Positions 9,230 to 19,483 of a DNA stretch of 26,872 nt are shown piece by piece. Each line of letters begins with the position of its first letter. Position 1 is the first letter of the stretch. Source of the stretch: Mucidula mucida (lineage: Eukaryota; Basidiomycota; Agaricomycetes; Agaricales; Physalacriaceae); contig JADNYV010000464.1 of NCBI GenBank assembly GCA_015501055.1, positions 1 through 26,872 of the forward strand, read 5' to 3'. Both the position numbers and the translations under genes were made by a program. The notes under the pieces are model-generated. The model was given only the letters and a program-made list of their open reading frames with translations, was not told the origin of the DNA and ran no database searches.

Positions 9230-9944
9230 TTTCATGTCAAGTAATCGCAAAAGATTGATCTCTTCGACCTCACACCCTCATTCCCCATATCCAGTTGCAT
9301 ATCTCTGTCCCCGCGGCATGCACTACCGACCCCTATGTCTTGGCCGAGGTTCTTCAGGACGAATTGGTCACGCCGCCTTCGTGCGTTTCGCTGTCGTATG
9401 CCAGCCTGAGGAGGTCCTGCGGGTCTTGCATAGGACACGATTTCTCTGTCTGGACGGTGTTGGTGTCGTTTTTTGAGGGCGTGTTGCGAACGGGATTGCT
9501 CGCTTGCTCATGCACTGCGTGAAGCATGCAGAAGCGCAGTGGATTCAGCAGTGGACGGTGTCATCAGCCGCCCTGGTGGGGGAGGTTGACCTTTTGACTT
9601 CGAAAGACCATGTATCTTGTTGTTCACGTCAAGCGGTTGAACAAGGTCTACCTGGAATCGATTCGTCCAAGTTTGCGGTTATGCGGACTTCACGTGGAGT
9701 GTCAACCTCACCGTGTGACGGAAAGAGAGCCTGGCGCTCAGCACCGTCAATGGGTCTCCGCCTCCAACTCTCGCAATCGAGGCATCGGACGTTGAATGAC
9801 CTGCTACTACTAGTCTATTCAGTTATGCTGCTGGCGATGTGGCTCGTGAAGAAGCACGTCGTGCTTTCATCAGGCCCAGCGCCGTCGGAGATGCTGAGCG
9901 AAGTGTGTGAGAGTGTCTTGGATGAGACGTACGAGGCTGAGTAG
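9230..9944 (+). pseudogene. Possible remnant of a coding region, product not recognised
   Basis: Several plus-strand frames are locally protein-like but do not join. One frame is open from about 9234 to 9944 apart from a single TGA at 9474-9476, and ends in a hydrophobic helix (LLLLVYSVMLLAMWLV) about 40 residues before its stop. Other frames give REEARRAFIRPSAVGDAERS near 9850-9910 and VHVKRLNKVYLESIRPSLRL near 9620-9680. I found no set of introns that makes one good reading frame. A decayed gene with several frame changes fits, but a non-coding stretch or an unmodelled spliced gene cannot be excluded. Confidence 0.3.
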
Positions 9945-10449
9945 AGGGTGGTGGCATGTGGTGGGCGGAGGTACTTTATCGGCATTTTGTCCTTAACAGG
10001 CGCTCTTGTTCTATCTACACGTCCGCCACATTGTCTCTCCCATACCGCCGCGTCTTTGAACGTCAGTCAACGGGTCCTCGTCTCGTCGTGAAGCTGGAGG
10101 TGGTCGTGGTCTCGAAGGCTCAAAAAAGATGTGTCCTTGTCGAGTAATAACAAACTCTTCCAGTAACTACTCTCCGGCCTCACCTATCTGCTATGAGGAC
10201 CTCGACATGGCGGAGAATATCTGCTCTTGATACAATCAATTCTCCTAACCAAAGTTTCCGGAGGAGTTCATACATATCTTATTCAAGTTGCCAATCTATC
10301 TCGTCTGCGACGTTAAAGCAATACAAAAACACATAGAGGAAGATGATTCAAAGGATCAGAGATGGGGAAAACTTGAAAACGCGACAGTTTGGCAGGAATT
10401 CGTGATGTTAGGTATAGTACACACTGAATATTCCTAATCGCCTTTCGAA
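9945..10449. other. Intergenic stretch 3' of the DUF6534 gene
   Basis: No gene resolved. It includes the 3' untranslated region of the minus-strand gene ending at 10450. Confidence 0.5.
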
Positions 10450-11819
10450 TCAGCTTGTTCGCGTGTCAGATTTGACAGGAACATGCCAGTCACCATCTGC
10501 ATGTGTTTCCTCAGTTCTGGAGACTGTCACAGCAATTCCTCCGCCGTATAGATCTCTCGCCCTCCTGCTGATGACCTGACGAGGAGAAGAAACTGTAAGC
10601 GCGCGAAAGAAGGTGTACCGAACAACGTGCCTGCAGATCTACAGAGTTAACGCTGCATGAGTTGTCCAGCTCACGTATACTGATTCGGGTATTCAGTGTC
10701 TACCGGGGCGATTATGACTTAATACGGAGAAGCCGGGAAGATAGGTACCGTTAAAAATGTTATTCTGCATAGACGGAATCCAAGTCAGACCTCTCAACCG
10801 ATAAGACCCATGGCTAATGAGCAACTTACTCATACAAGCGTCCGAGAAGAAGGGTGAATACAAAGTGTATGTTCGTCATCGGAAGTGTTTTGCTCAATAT
10901 CAAAATCGCGAGCTGTATCGTTAGACAATAAAGGTGATTTTGAAAGTCGAACCTACTGCACAGAGGGTGACAGGTACTGCAGACTGAACGGAGACCTGAA
11001 CATAGCGCGATATAATTCGATTTGTTTCTGGAAAGAGATCAGTAAGTATTCCTGCAGCTTAGCCTGCAATGCTCACGTTTAAAAGCTGTTCGCTGCCTCC
11101 ATAGGTAGTATATCATTAAGCCACTATATCATTTCATATCCGCACATAGTCAATCACATACAAGACGACTGGAGATGATGACCTACGTTAAGATGCTATC
11201 ACAAGTAAAGCTAAGGGCGAGCCATGAAAGGCCAGCGGAGAGGAGTCGACTATCCCTCCCAGAGAGACTCGGAGCATTTTGAAGATATACAGCAGCCACG
11301 TATCCCGGAATCGCAGTGCCCACAATGAGTATAACGAGTCCGCCAAATAACATTTTACTATCGGAGAATCTCCGAATACGATCGGCAAGGAAAACTTGTA
11401 TTGGAATAGCAGTGCTTGAAAGAGTTAGTCAAAATTCTTCGCGCCGAGAAGCTTCATACAGCGTTGTGAAAATGGGCACCATATTGAAGTTCCATGTCGT
11501 TCGCTGGAGAACAGTCGGATCGTTGAAGTTGTCTATCACGTATTGCCAGACCAAGATGATCGAATTGGCGGTAAAAAGGATGTCTACGAGGGCCAGCCAG
11601 AGTAGCGTCGCGCTAGACGATCAGAGAAATCAGTGTGAGACGATACATAGACAATAAACAGATTTACACAATGAGCCTGCTGTCCTTGAAGCCAAACGAG
11701 AAGTACTGCACGTATTGGGAGGCACAAGCCCCCATGAGAAAGGCGTTGCCTACCGCTCCAAGGAGAAGAGGTCCGATAACTTGCTGAACAGAGACCGAAA
11801 GATCTCCTAGTTGCGACAT
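10450..11819 (-). CDS. DUF6534-type multi-pass membrane protein
   Basis: Nine exons on the minus strand: 11819-11668, 11612-11460, 11414-11187, 11123-11077, 11027-10957, 10912-10830, 10764-10749, 10699-10675 and 10592-10450. All junctions are GT..AG, introns are 44-82 bp, and the total is exactly 306 codons (305 residues), so the reading frame is intact. The start MSQLGDLSVSVQQ and the blocks FLMGACASQYVQYF, VWQYVIDNFNDP, LVDILF and TTLNTRIS fit the large Agaricomycete family annotated as DUF6534 (recognised from memory). Hydrophobic segments in the first six exons suggest about seven helices; the tail is hydrophilic. Such proteins have no known biochemical role. Exon 7 is only 16 nt. A TATA-like element lies just upstream, and the gene is divergent from the MBOAT gene. 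Confidence 0.85.
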
Positions 11820-12284
11820 CGCGAAATAAAGCACAGTATCATTGAGAAGCCCAGGCGCTTATATACTCCTTGGATGTCCTCCGTCGTCGTTACCGCGCTG
11901 ACGAGGACCCACAATCTGTGAAGATAAAAATCAGCGATCATGGCGGCATCTTGAACATAACGTATCAGACCATGCAGCTCCGTCCACTCCCAGAACTCGT
12001 TTGAATAGCAACTTACCCATGAGATAGCAGGGCTCTCAAGCGTGCGAGTTGTCTACTGATCGCCGAACACGATAACCTGATTTGTGGAAATCGAATGCTC
12101 GGAGAAGGGAGAAGACACGCGAAAACCACATGTGTGGTCATCAACGAAGCAGCGTCACCCGACATTGAGTGGATGCGCACTCCCACAAAGCAAATGCAGG
12201 CCCGCGTACCTTGGAGTTTATCTTAAACGTCTTTCTTGATTGTGAGTCCCCAACTTGATCTCCTCAGACGGCTTGCTCGCTGAC
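11820..12284. other. Divergent promoter region between DUF6534 and MBOAT genes
   Basis: 465 bp shared by two divergently transcribed genes. Apart from a minus-strand TATA-like box I see no repeated motif that would indicate co-regulation. Confidence 0.6.
11858..11865 (-). promoter_or_regulatory. TATA-like box of the DUF6534 gene
   Basis: TATATAAG on the minus strand, 38-46 bases upstream of the ATG at 11819. Position and sequence fit a core promoter with a short leader. Confidence 0.5.
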
Positions 12285-13545
12285 ATGCTGCCCGAAAACC
12301 GTCCCCCATTCTCACCACTCGCATTCCTCTTCTGCATCCTCTGCGTCGCTCTCTCTTTAATTGTACGCCCAACATTTGCCCGCTCGACTTTGTTCTTCCC
12401 AACCGCAGCCTCCGCCCTCTATCTCCTCTCGACGACCACTGGCAACGCGCCGCGCGACTATGTTCTCGGCTTCGTATGCGTCTCCTGCATCATGACCGCG
12501 TCCGACTACATGCTCATCTCCGAGCCGCAGCGCGACTTCCGGCGCGCAGGTCAACGGAAAAGCATTGAGACTGCGCCACTTTGGGATCGCGTAAAGTGGG
12601 GGTTCAAGCTGTGGTCGAGCATTCGCGGGATAGGGTGGGAGCACGAGCCCAAGGTGTTCCCTCCGAGAACGCCCAGGACGTGCTTTCTTGGTAGGCAGAT
12701 CTTTGGGATACTGAAATGGACAATCGTATGGGATCTGGCCACATTGTACGGTCGACAATGCCCTACATTCGCGAGGGAGGGAATATCCCTAAGGGAGCGC
12801 CCGTGGTTCTGGCAGACAGTTGACATGTTTGCTTGGGTTATGATTTCGATGGCAAACGTAAATATCTGCGTGGCGGTTTTCAGCGTCGTTTCGGTAACGA
12901 TGAGATTCTCGCGTCCGGAGGATTGGACATCATCGTTTGGAAACTGGTCTGACGCATATAGACTGAGAAGATTTTGGAGGTACGTAGGTCTTCGCCTCAG
13001 ACGAACGCTATTGACGCTCGCAACAGCCGGGTCTGGCATCAGTATCTGCGAAGAGTGAGCACAATTTATTTTATTATGGCACTCGTCGTAACTCACCGAC
13101 CTAGTTCTTGTCTGCGCATGGGCGATTTGTTACCCGACGCGTCCTTCATCTGCGACCTGGCACAAAAGCATCTTCGTATGTCCAGCTATACGTGGCGTTC
13201 ATTCTGTCCGCCTTTATGCATTGGCTGGCCGAAGTTACCCAGCTGTACGATCACTGGAGCCAAAGCACCGCCCTTGTATTCTTCCCTTTGCAGGCTATCG
13301 GGATTACTGTCGAGGACGGCGTCATTGGCATCGCACAAAGGTGGGGAGTAAAGGCATCAGAAGGTGCTCCGCCACTAGGCCTGCGTGTCGTAGGATATTT
13401 CTGGACGTATTTGTGGTTTTCAATAGTAGGGCCGATATGGTGGGATGCGTTGCATAGAGCAGGCTTTCTGGAAGCGCTTTACATGCCGAAAAGCCTGATG
13501 CTTGCGATATGGGAACGTCGGAGTATTCTCGCGCTGCACCGATGA
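12285..13545 (+). CDS. MBOAT / wax-synthase-like acyltransferase
   Basis: Exons 12285-12979, 13027-13054 and 13105-13545 with introns of 47 and 50 bp give 387 residues. The frame extends upstream of 12285 but offers no earlier ATG. The sequence is mostly hydrophobic with several membrane helices. It carries RGIGW (residues 114-118), FPP, the WHQ block (235-237) formed across the first splice junction, and a conserved His in AFMHW (His280), the layout of fungal wax-synthase-domain MBOAT enzymes, which transfer acyl groups to alcohol-type acceptors in the ER membrane. In basidiomycetes such genes may acetylate terpenoids or form esters; no terpene synthase or P450 lies in this window, so the substrate is open. 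It is divergent from the DUF6534 gene. Confidence 0.85.
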
Positions 13546-13732
13546 TTGTTATGAGAAATGAAAATAAAACAAAACTGCGTACCATCGTCTTAAGACGTGG
13601 CCTTCCTGTTGGTAAAGTATTCAAAAAGAGCGCTGAGATGATGGTGGTTTCAGTTTCAGTCGCGGTCAGGTGATCTGCTTGATAATTTAGTCATGTTTGT
13701 TCAGTGGCGTGCACTTTCAGACCGAGGCCTCC

Positions 13733-13746
13733 AGCAGGCGCCTGCT
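13733..13746. repeat. 14-bp perfect palindrome
   Basis: AGCAGGCGCCTGCT reads the same on both strands. It lies about 190 bp after the MBOAT stop codon. The role is unknown and it may be chance. Confidence 0.8.
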
Positions 13747-14981
13747 TATCAAAAGCTGTATATACTGTGAGGTGATGTGTGTATGTGCATATGTCAGTGT
13801 TTACTGAAGGCGAATACTAGATTCGGGTCATCTAAAAGATAAGCGAACTGTGACTTCGCCGTATCTACATGCCTCGCTACGTGCAGCCCTGATCCTCTAC
13901 GAAAGCTCAGAGCCTTTGTTCCTCTCCGACTCTGAGAGGCTCTGCGTATTGAGTATCACGACGGACATCACGGACCCGCTGAGTTGAGAAACTCGAATTC
14001 GATCTTTTTGCAGAGGACCTTTCCAAGACGCTACCAAAACGCAGGCTTCCAACAAGGGCTGTGCATGTGAAGAGAAAGGCGATACGTACGTGAATGCTTC
14101 AGCGACCGCATTGCATGTGTCGCAAGGACCTGGAAAACAGGGCACCTTTCTGACAGTGAGATCATAGGCTTTGGATCCTCGCGAGGATCTACAAGGGATC
14201 TTCTGGCAGTCCACACCCCGGCAGCTTGTCCATTAGGCTAGATCTGCTGCCGTAAAACATCGTGATGGCGAGATTTTCAAAAGATTAGTAACATAGTATC
14301 AATACCGTGACTCACATGCATATACCGACAACTACTTACTTGCACACAGGTTGGCAGGTCCCGGTTAGAGAATACTGGAGGCACAATATGCCCGCCCCGG
14401 ATGAGCAAGTTCAGTAGTACTCTCAATCGTACCAGACAGAGACTTGTTGAAACCGTCGGGCTCCAGGCTGTCCCCTTTCCGACTTGTCACCGATTGGTGT
14501 TGGCGCTTGGTCGACGCATGGCACGGAGATGAAAGGCCAAACCCGTAGTGCGTATGACCAGACACCGGTAGAATTAAATGGAATTACCGTGTCACTTCTC
14601 TAGTCGTGAGTAGGACCAGCATTTGCTTGAAATCTGAATGAAGTTACGACTGTCGCTCGAGAGTCTTTCAACTCTTTGTTTGCTCTCGAGTCTCTGCCAT
14701 ACGTCCCTCGGTATATGAGCAATTTTGTCTTGAGCGGTCTCATAATGCCTATAGGCTAGTACGCCACGTTCACCAAGAGGCCAACACTCTCCGATGTGGG
14801 AAATACTGACTCCGAGCATACTGCCGGTTGCTCGCTTTACACCCTTCCCAACGCGTACACCACAGTTATCTCCTCGGCACGTTTCATACCGCCTACAAGG
14901 CGTCCACCCAAAGGCCATCTTCGTCCGACGTGGGAAGCCCAATTTGATCATGACACGGAGCATATAGCCGCCACACCCCAC

Positions 14982-14989
14982 TATATAAA
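14982..14989 (+). promoter_or_regulatory. TATA box of the secreted Ser/Thr-rich protein gene
   Basis: TATATAAA, 82-89 bases upstream of the ATG at 15071, a usual core-promoter distance allowing a leader of about 50 nt. Confidence 0.7.
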
Positions 14990-15070
14990 CCTACGCACCA
15001 TCAGACGTCGACCGCATCTCACGACTAAAGTAACCCACCTTCAAGACTAGTACTTCAACGTCCTTTCATT

Positions 15071-15595
15071 ATGCAGATCAGCCTCCCCTTCATCATCCTC
15101 GCCTTGTCCGCCGCCACCGCGCTCGGCCAGGACACCACCGGTCCCGCAGAGGTCACTGTTACCTCCTCCAGCGCGGCTGTCGAACTCACCCAGTAAGTCT
15201 TCCTTCTCCCAGTCCACAGTGGTATTCAACTCAATATCTACTCTACTACCAGGTCCTCCCAAGCCCCGGTCGAAGTCACCACAACGTCGTCCGCCGCGAC
15301 GGACGCCACCACGTTCACGTCCTCCAGCGCGGACACCGTCATCCCTATCAGCTCTAGTGCCGCGCCGCCCACGGAGGGCACTACTGTCAGTGCACCTGGT
15401 GGCGGCTCAGCAGGCACGGGTACAAGAGCGGGTACGGGAACGAGCCTCACTCGCACACAGACAGGCTCAGGCAGTGGCACGGCGACATCTTCCAGCGACA
15501 GTGTTGTTCAGTCGGACGGAGCTTCAGAACGCCTGAGTGGAATGGGCATGGCGGTGGGCTTTGCGAGCGTCCTCGTGGGCTTCATGGGACTGTGA
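15071..15595 (+). CDS. Secreted Ser/Thr/Gly-rich protein with likely GPI anchor
   Basis: Two exons, 15071-15192 and 15253-15595, joined over a 60-bp GTAAGT..CAG intron, encode 154 residues. The N-terminus is a clear signal peptide (about 18 residues, ending ATALGQ). The mature part is low-complexity Ser/Thr/Ala/Val, then Gly/Thr-rich, suited to heavy O-mannosylation. The C-terminus has small residues (SDGASERLSG) followed by a hydrophobic tail (MAVGFASVLVGFMGL), which fits a GPI-attachment signal. Such proteins usually sit on the plasma membrane or cell wall. No enzyme domain is seen. Its stop is 189 bp from the convergent MYND gene's stop. It has a good TATA box. Confidence 0.85.
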
Positions 15596-15784
15596 TGTGA
15601 TGATCTGGAAAAGTGGCATGGAGCGTTCAGTACGAGAACAGTTTCAAAGGACGAGGCGGAACCTTTAGATATAGCTGAGATGAAATTTTGGACATTTAAT
15701 ACACGACTTTCTGATTTTATCCTTGTTCGAACCTCTCTAATACGAGAACCGGTCAAATACTAGTGTGGCGCTAATACAAATTCT

Positions 15785-18106
15785 TCAAGGATCCTCCAAA
15801 TTCTCCAACACCTCCTTGAATCGTCCAAGAGCCTTCAACTGATGCATAATTCTGATACTCGCATCCTTTTCCCTCAACTGTATCTCGCCCATCTCAAAAA
15901 TCTTTCCATCCCTCCTCTTATACACCTCCTTGCCATCCTCCCGCCTCACAATAGACTCCCTCGCAATCTCTACATATCCCGGATCGTACTCCCTCCCCAG
16001 CTGCCGCATCCACACCTCCTCTGGGACCTTCTTCCTGCGCAGTACAGGGCGTAAAGCCATGATCATGTACACAAGCGCGTCAATGTCGAATGCACCATAT
16101 TTAAAGAGGATGTAGCGGTAATACAAGAAGATGCTCGCAGAAGTGAAGTCGGTAAACTGAAGGCCGAGGGGCGTGTTGGGAGAATCGGGATGCCCCCAGA
16201 TCATGTAGTCCGCCTCTGGGTTCATTTGGAGGTAACGGATCTGCTCAGACAGGTTGCAGAATTCGGCATGAATGAACATTTCGTCCGCGTGGTCGATGGG
16301 CGTAGGTAGTGCTAGGAGTATTTGATTTAGCGTAATACTACAAATGGAACTGAAAAACTCACAAAAATTTGGACCAATGGCACTGGAGCCGGTAGCTCTC
16401 CGTGCGAGACTAGGCAGGAGAAGAGTCGGCGTCGGCACAGCATCTATCGGTAACTCGACTTTGGCAATAACGTCCTTCGCCGGCCCAGCCATATTCCTCA
16501 TCATCATCGTCTTACCCTCTCCAATCACATAACCCATCAACTCCTCCGTAAATCGCGGTGTCTTCTTCAGAAGCCCAATGACCGCGTCCATCTGCGCACG
16601 CGTGATATCTGGTAGAACATAGGGCGGTCCTGTCTTTAACAGCTCCTGCATCCTATTCCACATATCCATGCCATACTCCCTTTTCAGTTGCTTCTGCAAA
16701 CCGAGCTCTCCCTGTCCGCCTGGCGCGAAGTTTTGGAGCACGCGGTACACATAAAGAAGTGCGCGATCAGCTTCTGGGCCAGTGGACGTGAAGAGGACAT
16801 TTCGCATGTAAATAAAAACACTTGCCCCGGCCACCTCGTCAAGCGAGATGCCTGTGAAGTCGTCACCCTCAAAATCCCTGAGGTAGTCATAAGATGGGTT
16901 CGCCTCTAGATGCTCGATTAGGCGTACGACATGGGGTGATCTTCGATGACCTGGTGGGCAGGACGGTATATCAGGGCGTCGTTTGCTTTTTCCTTTGTCG
17001 TCAGATCTGATATGAATGTCTGCCAATGCAGCTGATATGTCTGCAGATCCATCAGGATCAGGTTATACCATCCCATGAGACGTACCAAGAGGTTTCCCAC
17101 ATAAAGGTTTGTGCTGTTTCCAATCAGCCCTTTGGCACTCGCGTCCACAATAGCGAATCTCGCGCCCAATTTTCTTGCACGGCGTACAGACGGCCATTTT
17201 CCCGTCAATCGCCTTCTCCTCCGGCTTGAGACACGATTGACAGTAGAGCCCCATGTCTTTCCGTCGCGTGGCCTCGGCCTTCTTGTACTCCTTCCCAGCC
17301 GGCTTCCCCAGGACGCTGTCTATCATCTGGGAGTAGGCTTTCAATGTCGACTTAGTCTTGGAATGTTCAGTCGTCATTTCCCGATACGTGACTTCTGCGC
17401 CCTTGACAGCCATGACGGTGGCAAACACAAATGTGTCTTAGTGAAAGAGTGAGTATACAAGAACAGGAATGCGAAATAGCATACCAATGTATGACGATCT
17501 AGTCATTCTAGCCATTGCGTTTAATGCTGCTCGACTCTGCCACGGATCATTATCTACGTATCCGATGATACGGTCAAATCGAGCGTCAACAAGTATACGA
17601 GGCTGGGACGGAACCTCGTTGTTGTCAGAAAGGACGCATTGGCGCATGAGCTCGATAAAACCGAGCCCACGATCAGTGAAAAGCGTAGCCCGATTAAGTT
17701 CAGGACAGTCGGCCTTGCTTGCAAGAAATGTCGCATAATCAAAAGATTTTTCAACTGCAGCGAACGCTGCGAGAAAGTGTTTTTCCTGGTCCTCCGGTGA
17801 TAGAGTCGTCCAGTCTTGCTCGAAATCCTCATCAACTAGGAAACGCACAAAAAGGCGCGAGTGGTCGAGCTGAGAGGAAGCGGTGACGCGACGAGCAGAA
17901 ACCACTTCGAGTATAAAATCTTCGTTGCAAAGTTCGTCGTAGAAGTCGCGCGGCTGATCGCGATGAGGATGGAACGGTAGAGGATTTTGTGGATTGTACC
18001 GCTCAAGTGTTTGTTGGTCGAGGGCGATCCACCATCCTTCGGGATCCTCTTCAATTGTTGGCCGGCCCACTGGACTGAACACAGACGAATACATCGACTG
18101 CAACAT
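15785..18106 (-). CDS. MYND zinc-finger protein with a duplicated C-terminal domain
   Basis: Four exons: 18106-17485, 17436-17086, 17019-16363 and 16311-15785 (introns 48, 66 and 51 bp; the first acceptor is AAG), 718 residues with phase kept throughout. I chose the ATG at 18106 (MLQSMYSSVF); an in-frame ATG at 18259 would add 51 residues that look non-coding. The MYND finger is at about residues 273-320, with Cys/His at 273, 276, 291, 294, 304, 308, 316 and 320, in the order typical of the family (YCGRECQRADWKQHKPLC). MYND fingers bind proline-containing peptides in partner proteins. The N-terminal 207 residues have no recognised fold. After the finger two similar segments follow (FTGISLDEVAGASVFIYMRN and FTDFTSASIFLYYRYILF, each with a downstream L.REY block), indicating an internal duplication. 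No SET domain is visible. Confidence 0.85.
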
Positions 18107-18641
18107 ATCTAATGCGATCACGCGCGATGGTGGAAGTCGTCGATAAGATTGAACAAACAAGACAAAATAAACGCCCACTTCCCACACCCACAGAACTTTG
18201 CTTCTCTGCAACTTTGCGGAGCAACATTTGAACAACTGACATCCTGTGCTTGGTCGCATAATCCTCCATGAATGTCACCTCCCGATGGCCGATGGCGTGT
18301 TCTTAACGGATGATCTGTAGTGTTTGGTACAGGTCACCAATGTTTCTGTTATGAGAGGTCGCATCTCGTATGCCGGTTATTCCAACTCAAGCGACATCTG
18401 TACAGGTGATTTCAATGTTATTCTCGTTCTAACAACGCAACCTTACCTGGGTTCAAGCTGTCAAATTGGCGTTTGACTCATGCAGAAAGTATTATTAGCA
18501 CTTGACGCCAAACTAGAAGGACTGGGACTCTGATGTTTCCCCAGAGAACGATGTGACTCCAGGAACCCCGTTTTAGCGAATGACGCCACAGTTCAAATGA
18601 CACGCCACATTCCAATGCCTACGGCCCGGGACGGACGACAG
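18107..18641. other. Intergenic stretch between MYND gene and MITE
   Basis: Contains the MYND gene's promoter and leader. Nothing else is recognised. Confidence 0.5.
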
Positions 18642-18649
18642 GATTACAC
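18642..18649 (+). repeat. Target-site duplication of MITE 1, left copy
   Basis: GATTACAC, identical to 19147-19154 on the other side of the element. Confidence 0.9.
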
Positions 18650-18684
18650 AGGACCCTGGATAATACACTGACATCGTTGATCCC
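18650..18684 (+). repeat. Left terminal inverted repeat of MITE 1
   Basis: 35 bp, matching the reverse complement of 19112-19146 at 34 of 35 positions; the mismatch is at repeat position 19. Confidence 0.95.
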
Positions 18685-18706
18685 GAATTTCCCAAAATTT
18701 CGTCCT

Positions 18707-19108
18707 CATGTCCGACAGGCTTGAGCCTTCCGTGTCCGACTTTTCCTCAAGGTTCGGGCCCAAAAATCGCTTCATGTCCGACTTTGGCATGAGGGTTCCG
18801 CCCAAAATTTCCCGTCAGATGGACCCTTTTCAGATTTTTCCGGGCTGTCTACAACAAGTTTCGATCGCCTGAGCCACCCGAACCGCAAGGCCTCCCGCTG
18901 GAAGAGTTTCCGCTGAGCCAACAGCTACATCCTGGGAGCGCTCAATAGTGGCCGACACCATGTCCGACACCCAGCTGACACCTGGATGAGGGTCTCTCAC
19001 CCATCTCGCCCCATGTCCGTACACTGGATGAGGGTAGGCGGTGCGGAAAGAGCTCCATGTCCGACTTTTCCTCCAGGTTTTGGACAAATTTTGCGTTCCA
19101 TGTCCGAC
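18707..19108 (+). repeat. Seven dispersed CATGTCCGAC-type motifs inside MITE 1
   Basis: Copies start at 18707, 18731 (CGTG variant), 18773, 18959, 19012 (GTA variant), 19056 and 19099, all in plus orientation. Several are followed by TTTTCCTC(A/C)AGGTT or TTTGG. Subterminal motif clusters are often transposase-binding sites in hAT-like elements; that role is inferred here. Confidence 0.85.
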
Positions 19109-19111
19109 TTT

Positions 19112-19146
19112 GGGATCAACGATGTCACTGTATTATCCAGGGTCCT
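19112..19146 (-). repeat. Right terminal inverted repeat of MITE 1
   Basis: Inverted partner of 18650-18684, 34 of 35 positions identical. Confidence 0.95.
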
Positions 19147-19154
19147 GATTACAC
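19147..19154 (+). repeat. Target-site duplication of MITE 1, right copy
   Basis: GATTACAC, identical to 18642-18649. Confidence 0.9.
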
Positions 19155-19483
19155 AGCCTCGGTACAGAATTTCCTCCGAGTACATGATTTCTGTATTCTC
19201 TCTGACTCGTTTCCAGCAACGACCCTTCTGAAGGCGGCGATCTACAGGCACTATCATGCATTTCGTCCCCGATATAGCTCAATTCCGACCTGATTTGGAG
19301 TCGTCCGACGCTACTCCGACGCTGATACGATTCCCGAAGCCGGGAAGACGCGAATTTCTAGGCGCTCTGTGTCATGATCTCAGGGCTATCACGACTGTTT
19401 ATAAGCCATGAATGACTTACCCTTGAACATATAAAATGGCAACGTAAAGTCAATCAATCTCTCGTCTGTCTTGAAATCACAGT
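19155..19483. other. Promoter region of the carboxylesterase gene
   Basis: No gene seen. It contains a TATA-like box at 19430. MITE 1 inserted at its left edge and so could affect expression of the esterase gene. Confidence 0.55.
19430..19436 (+). promoter_or_regulatory. TATA box of the carboxylesterase gene
   Basis: TATAAAA, 48-54 bases upstream of the ATG at 19484. Confidence 0.65.

Larger units (their letters stand above)
13546..15070. other. 1.5-kb stretch without a resolvable gene
   Basis: Minus-strand frames at 13897-14214, 14365-14565 and 14592-14981 are short, and I could not join them with credible splice sites, although a good donor (GTAAGT) lies near 14339 on the minus strand. 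A 14-bp perfect palindrome is at 13733-13746. The right end is the promoter of the gene starting at 15071. A small multi-exon gene could be hidden here. Confidence 0.45.
18650..19146. mobile_element. MITE 1: 497-bp non-autonomous DNA transposon
   Basis: The terminal inverted repeats are 35 bp (18650-18684 and 19112-19146) with one mismatch, starting AGGACCCTGG and ending CCAGGGTCCT, flanked by an exact 8-bp duplication GATTACAC. No transposase frame is inside. Seven direct copies of CATGTCCGAC or one-to-two-base variants lie near both ends (18707, 18731, 18773, 18959, 19012, 19056 and 19099). An 8-bp duplication fits hAT, P or Kyakuja-Dileera-Zisupton elements; the terminal sequence alone does not let me choose. 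It sits 337 bp upstream of the esterase start codon. Confidence 0.93.

Noticed and set aside
12255..12284. Start of the MBOAT gene at 12255
   Set aside because: The codon there is TTG, not ATG; the first ATG in frame is 12285.
14365..14565. Minus-strand frame resembling a glycosidase LIRGGHIVP block in one alternative reading
   Set aside because: The match is a few residues, the surrounding frame does not continue, and no partner exons were found.
15785..17026. Single 413-residue minus-strand ORF as a stand-alone gene
   Set aside because: It has no ATG start, it contains an intron at 16312-16362 read through, and it joins in phase to the MYND exons upstream.
18648..19148. A 6-bp target duplication (ATTACA) for MITE 1
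   Set aside because: Moving the ends by one base gives an exact 8-bp duplication (GATTACAC) and still complementary termini.
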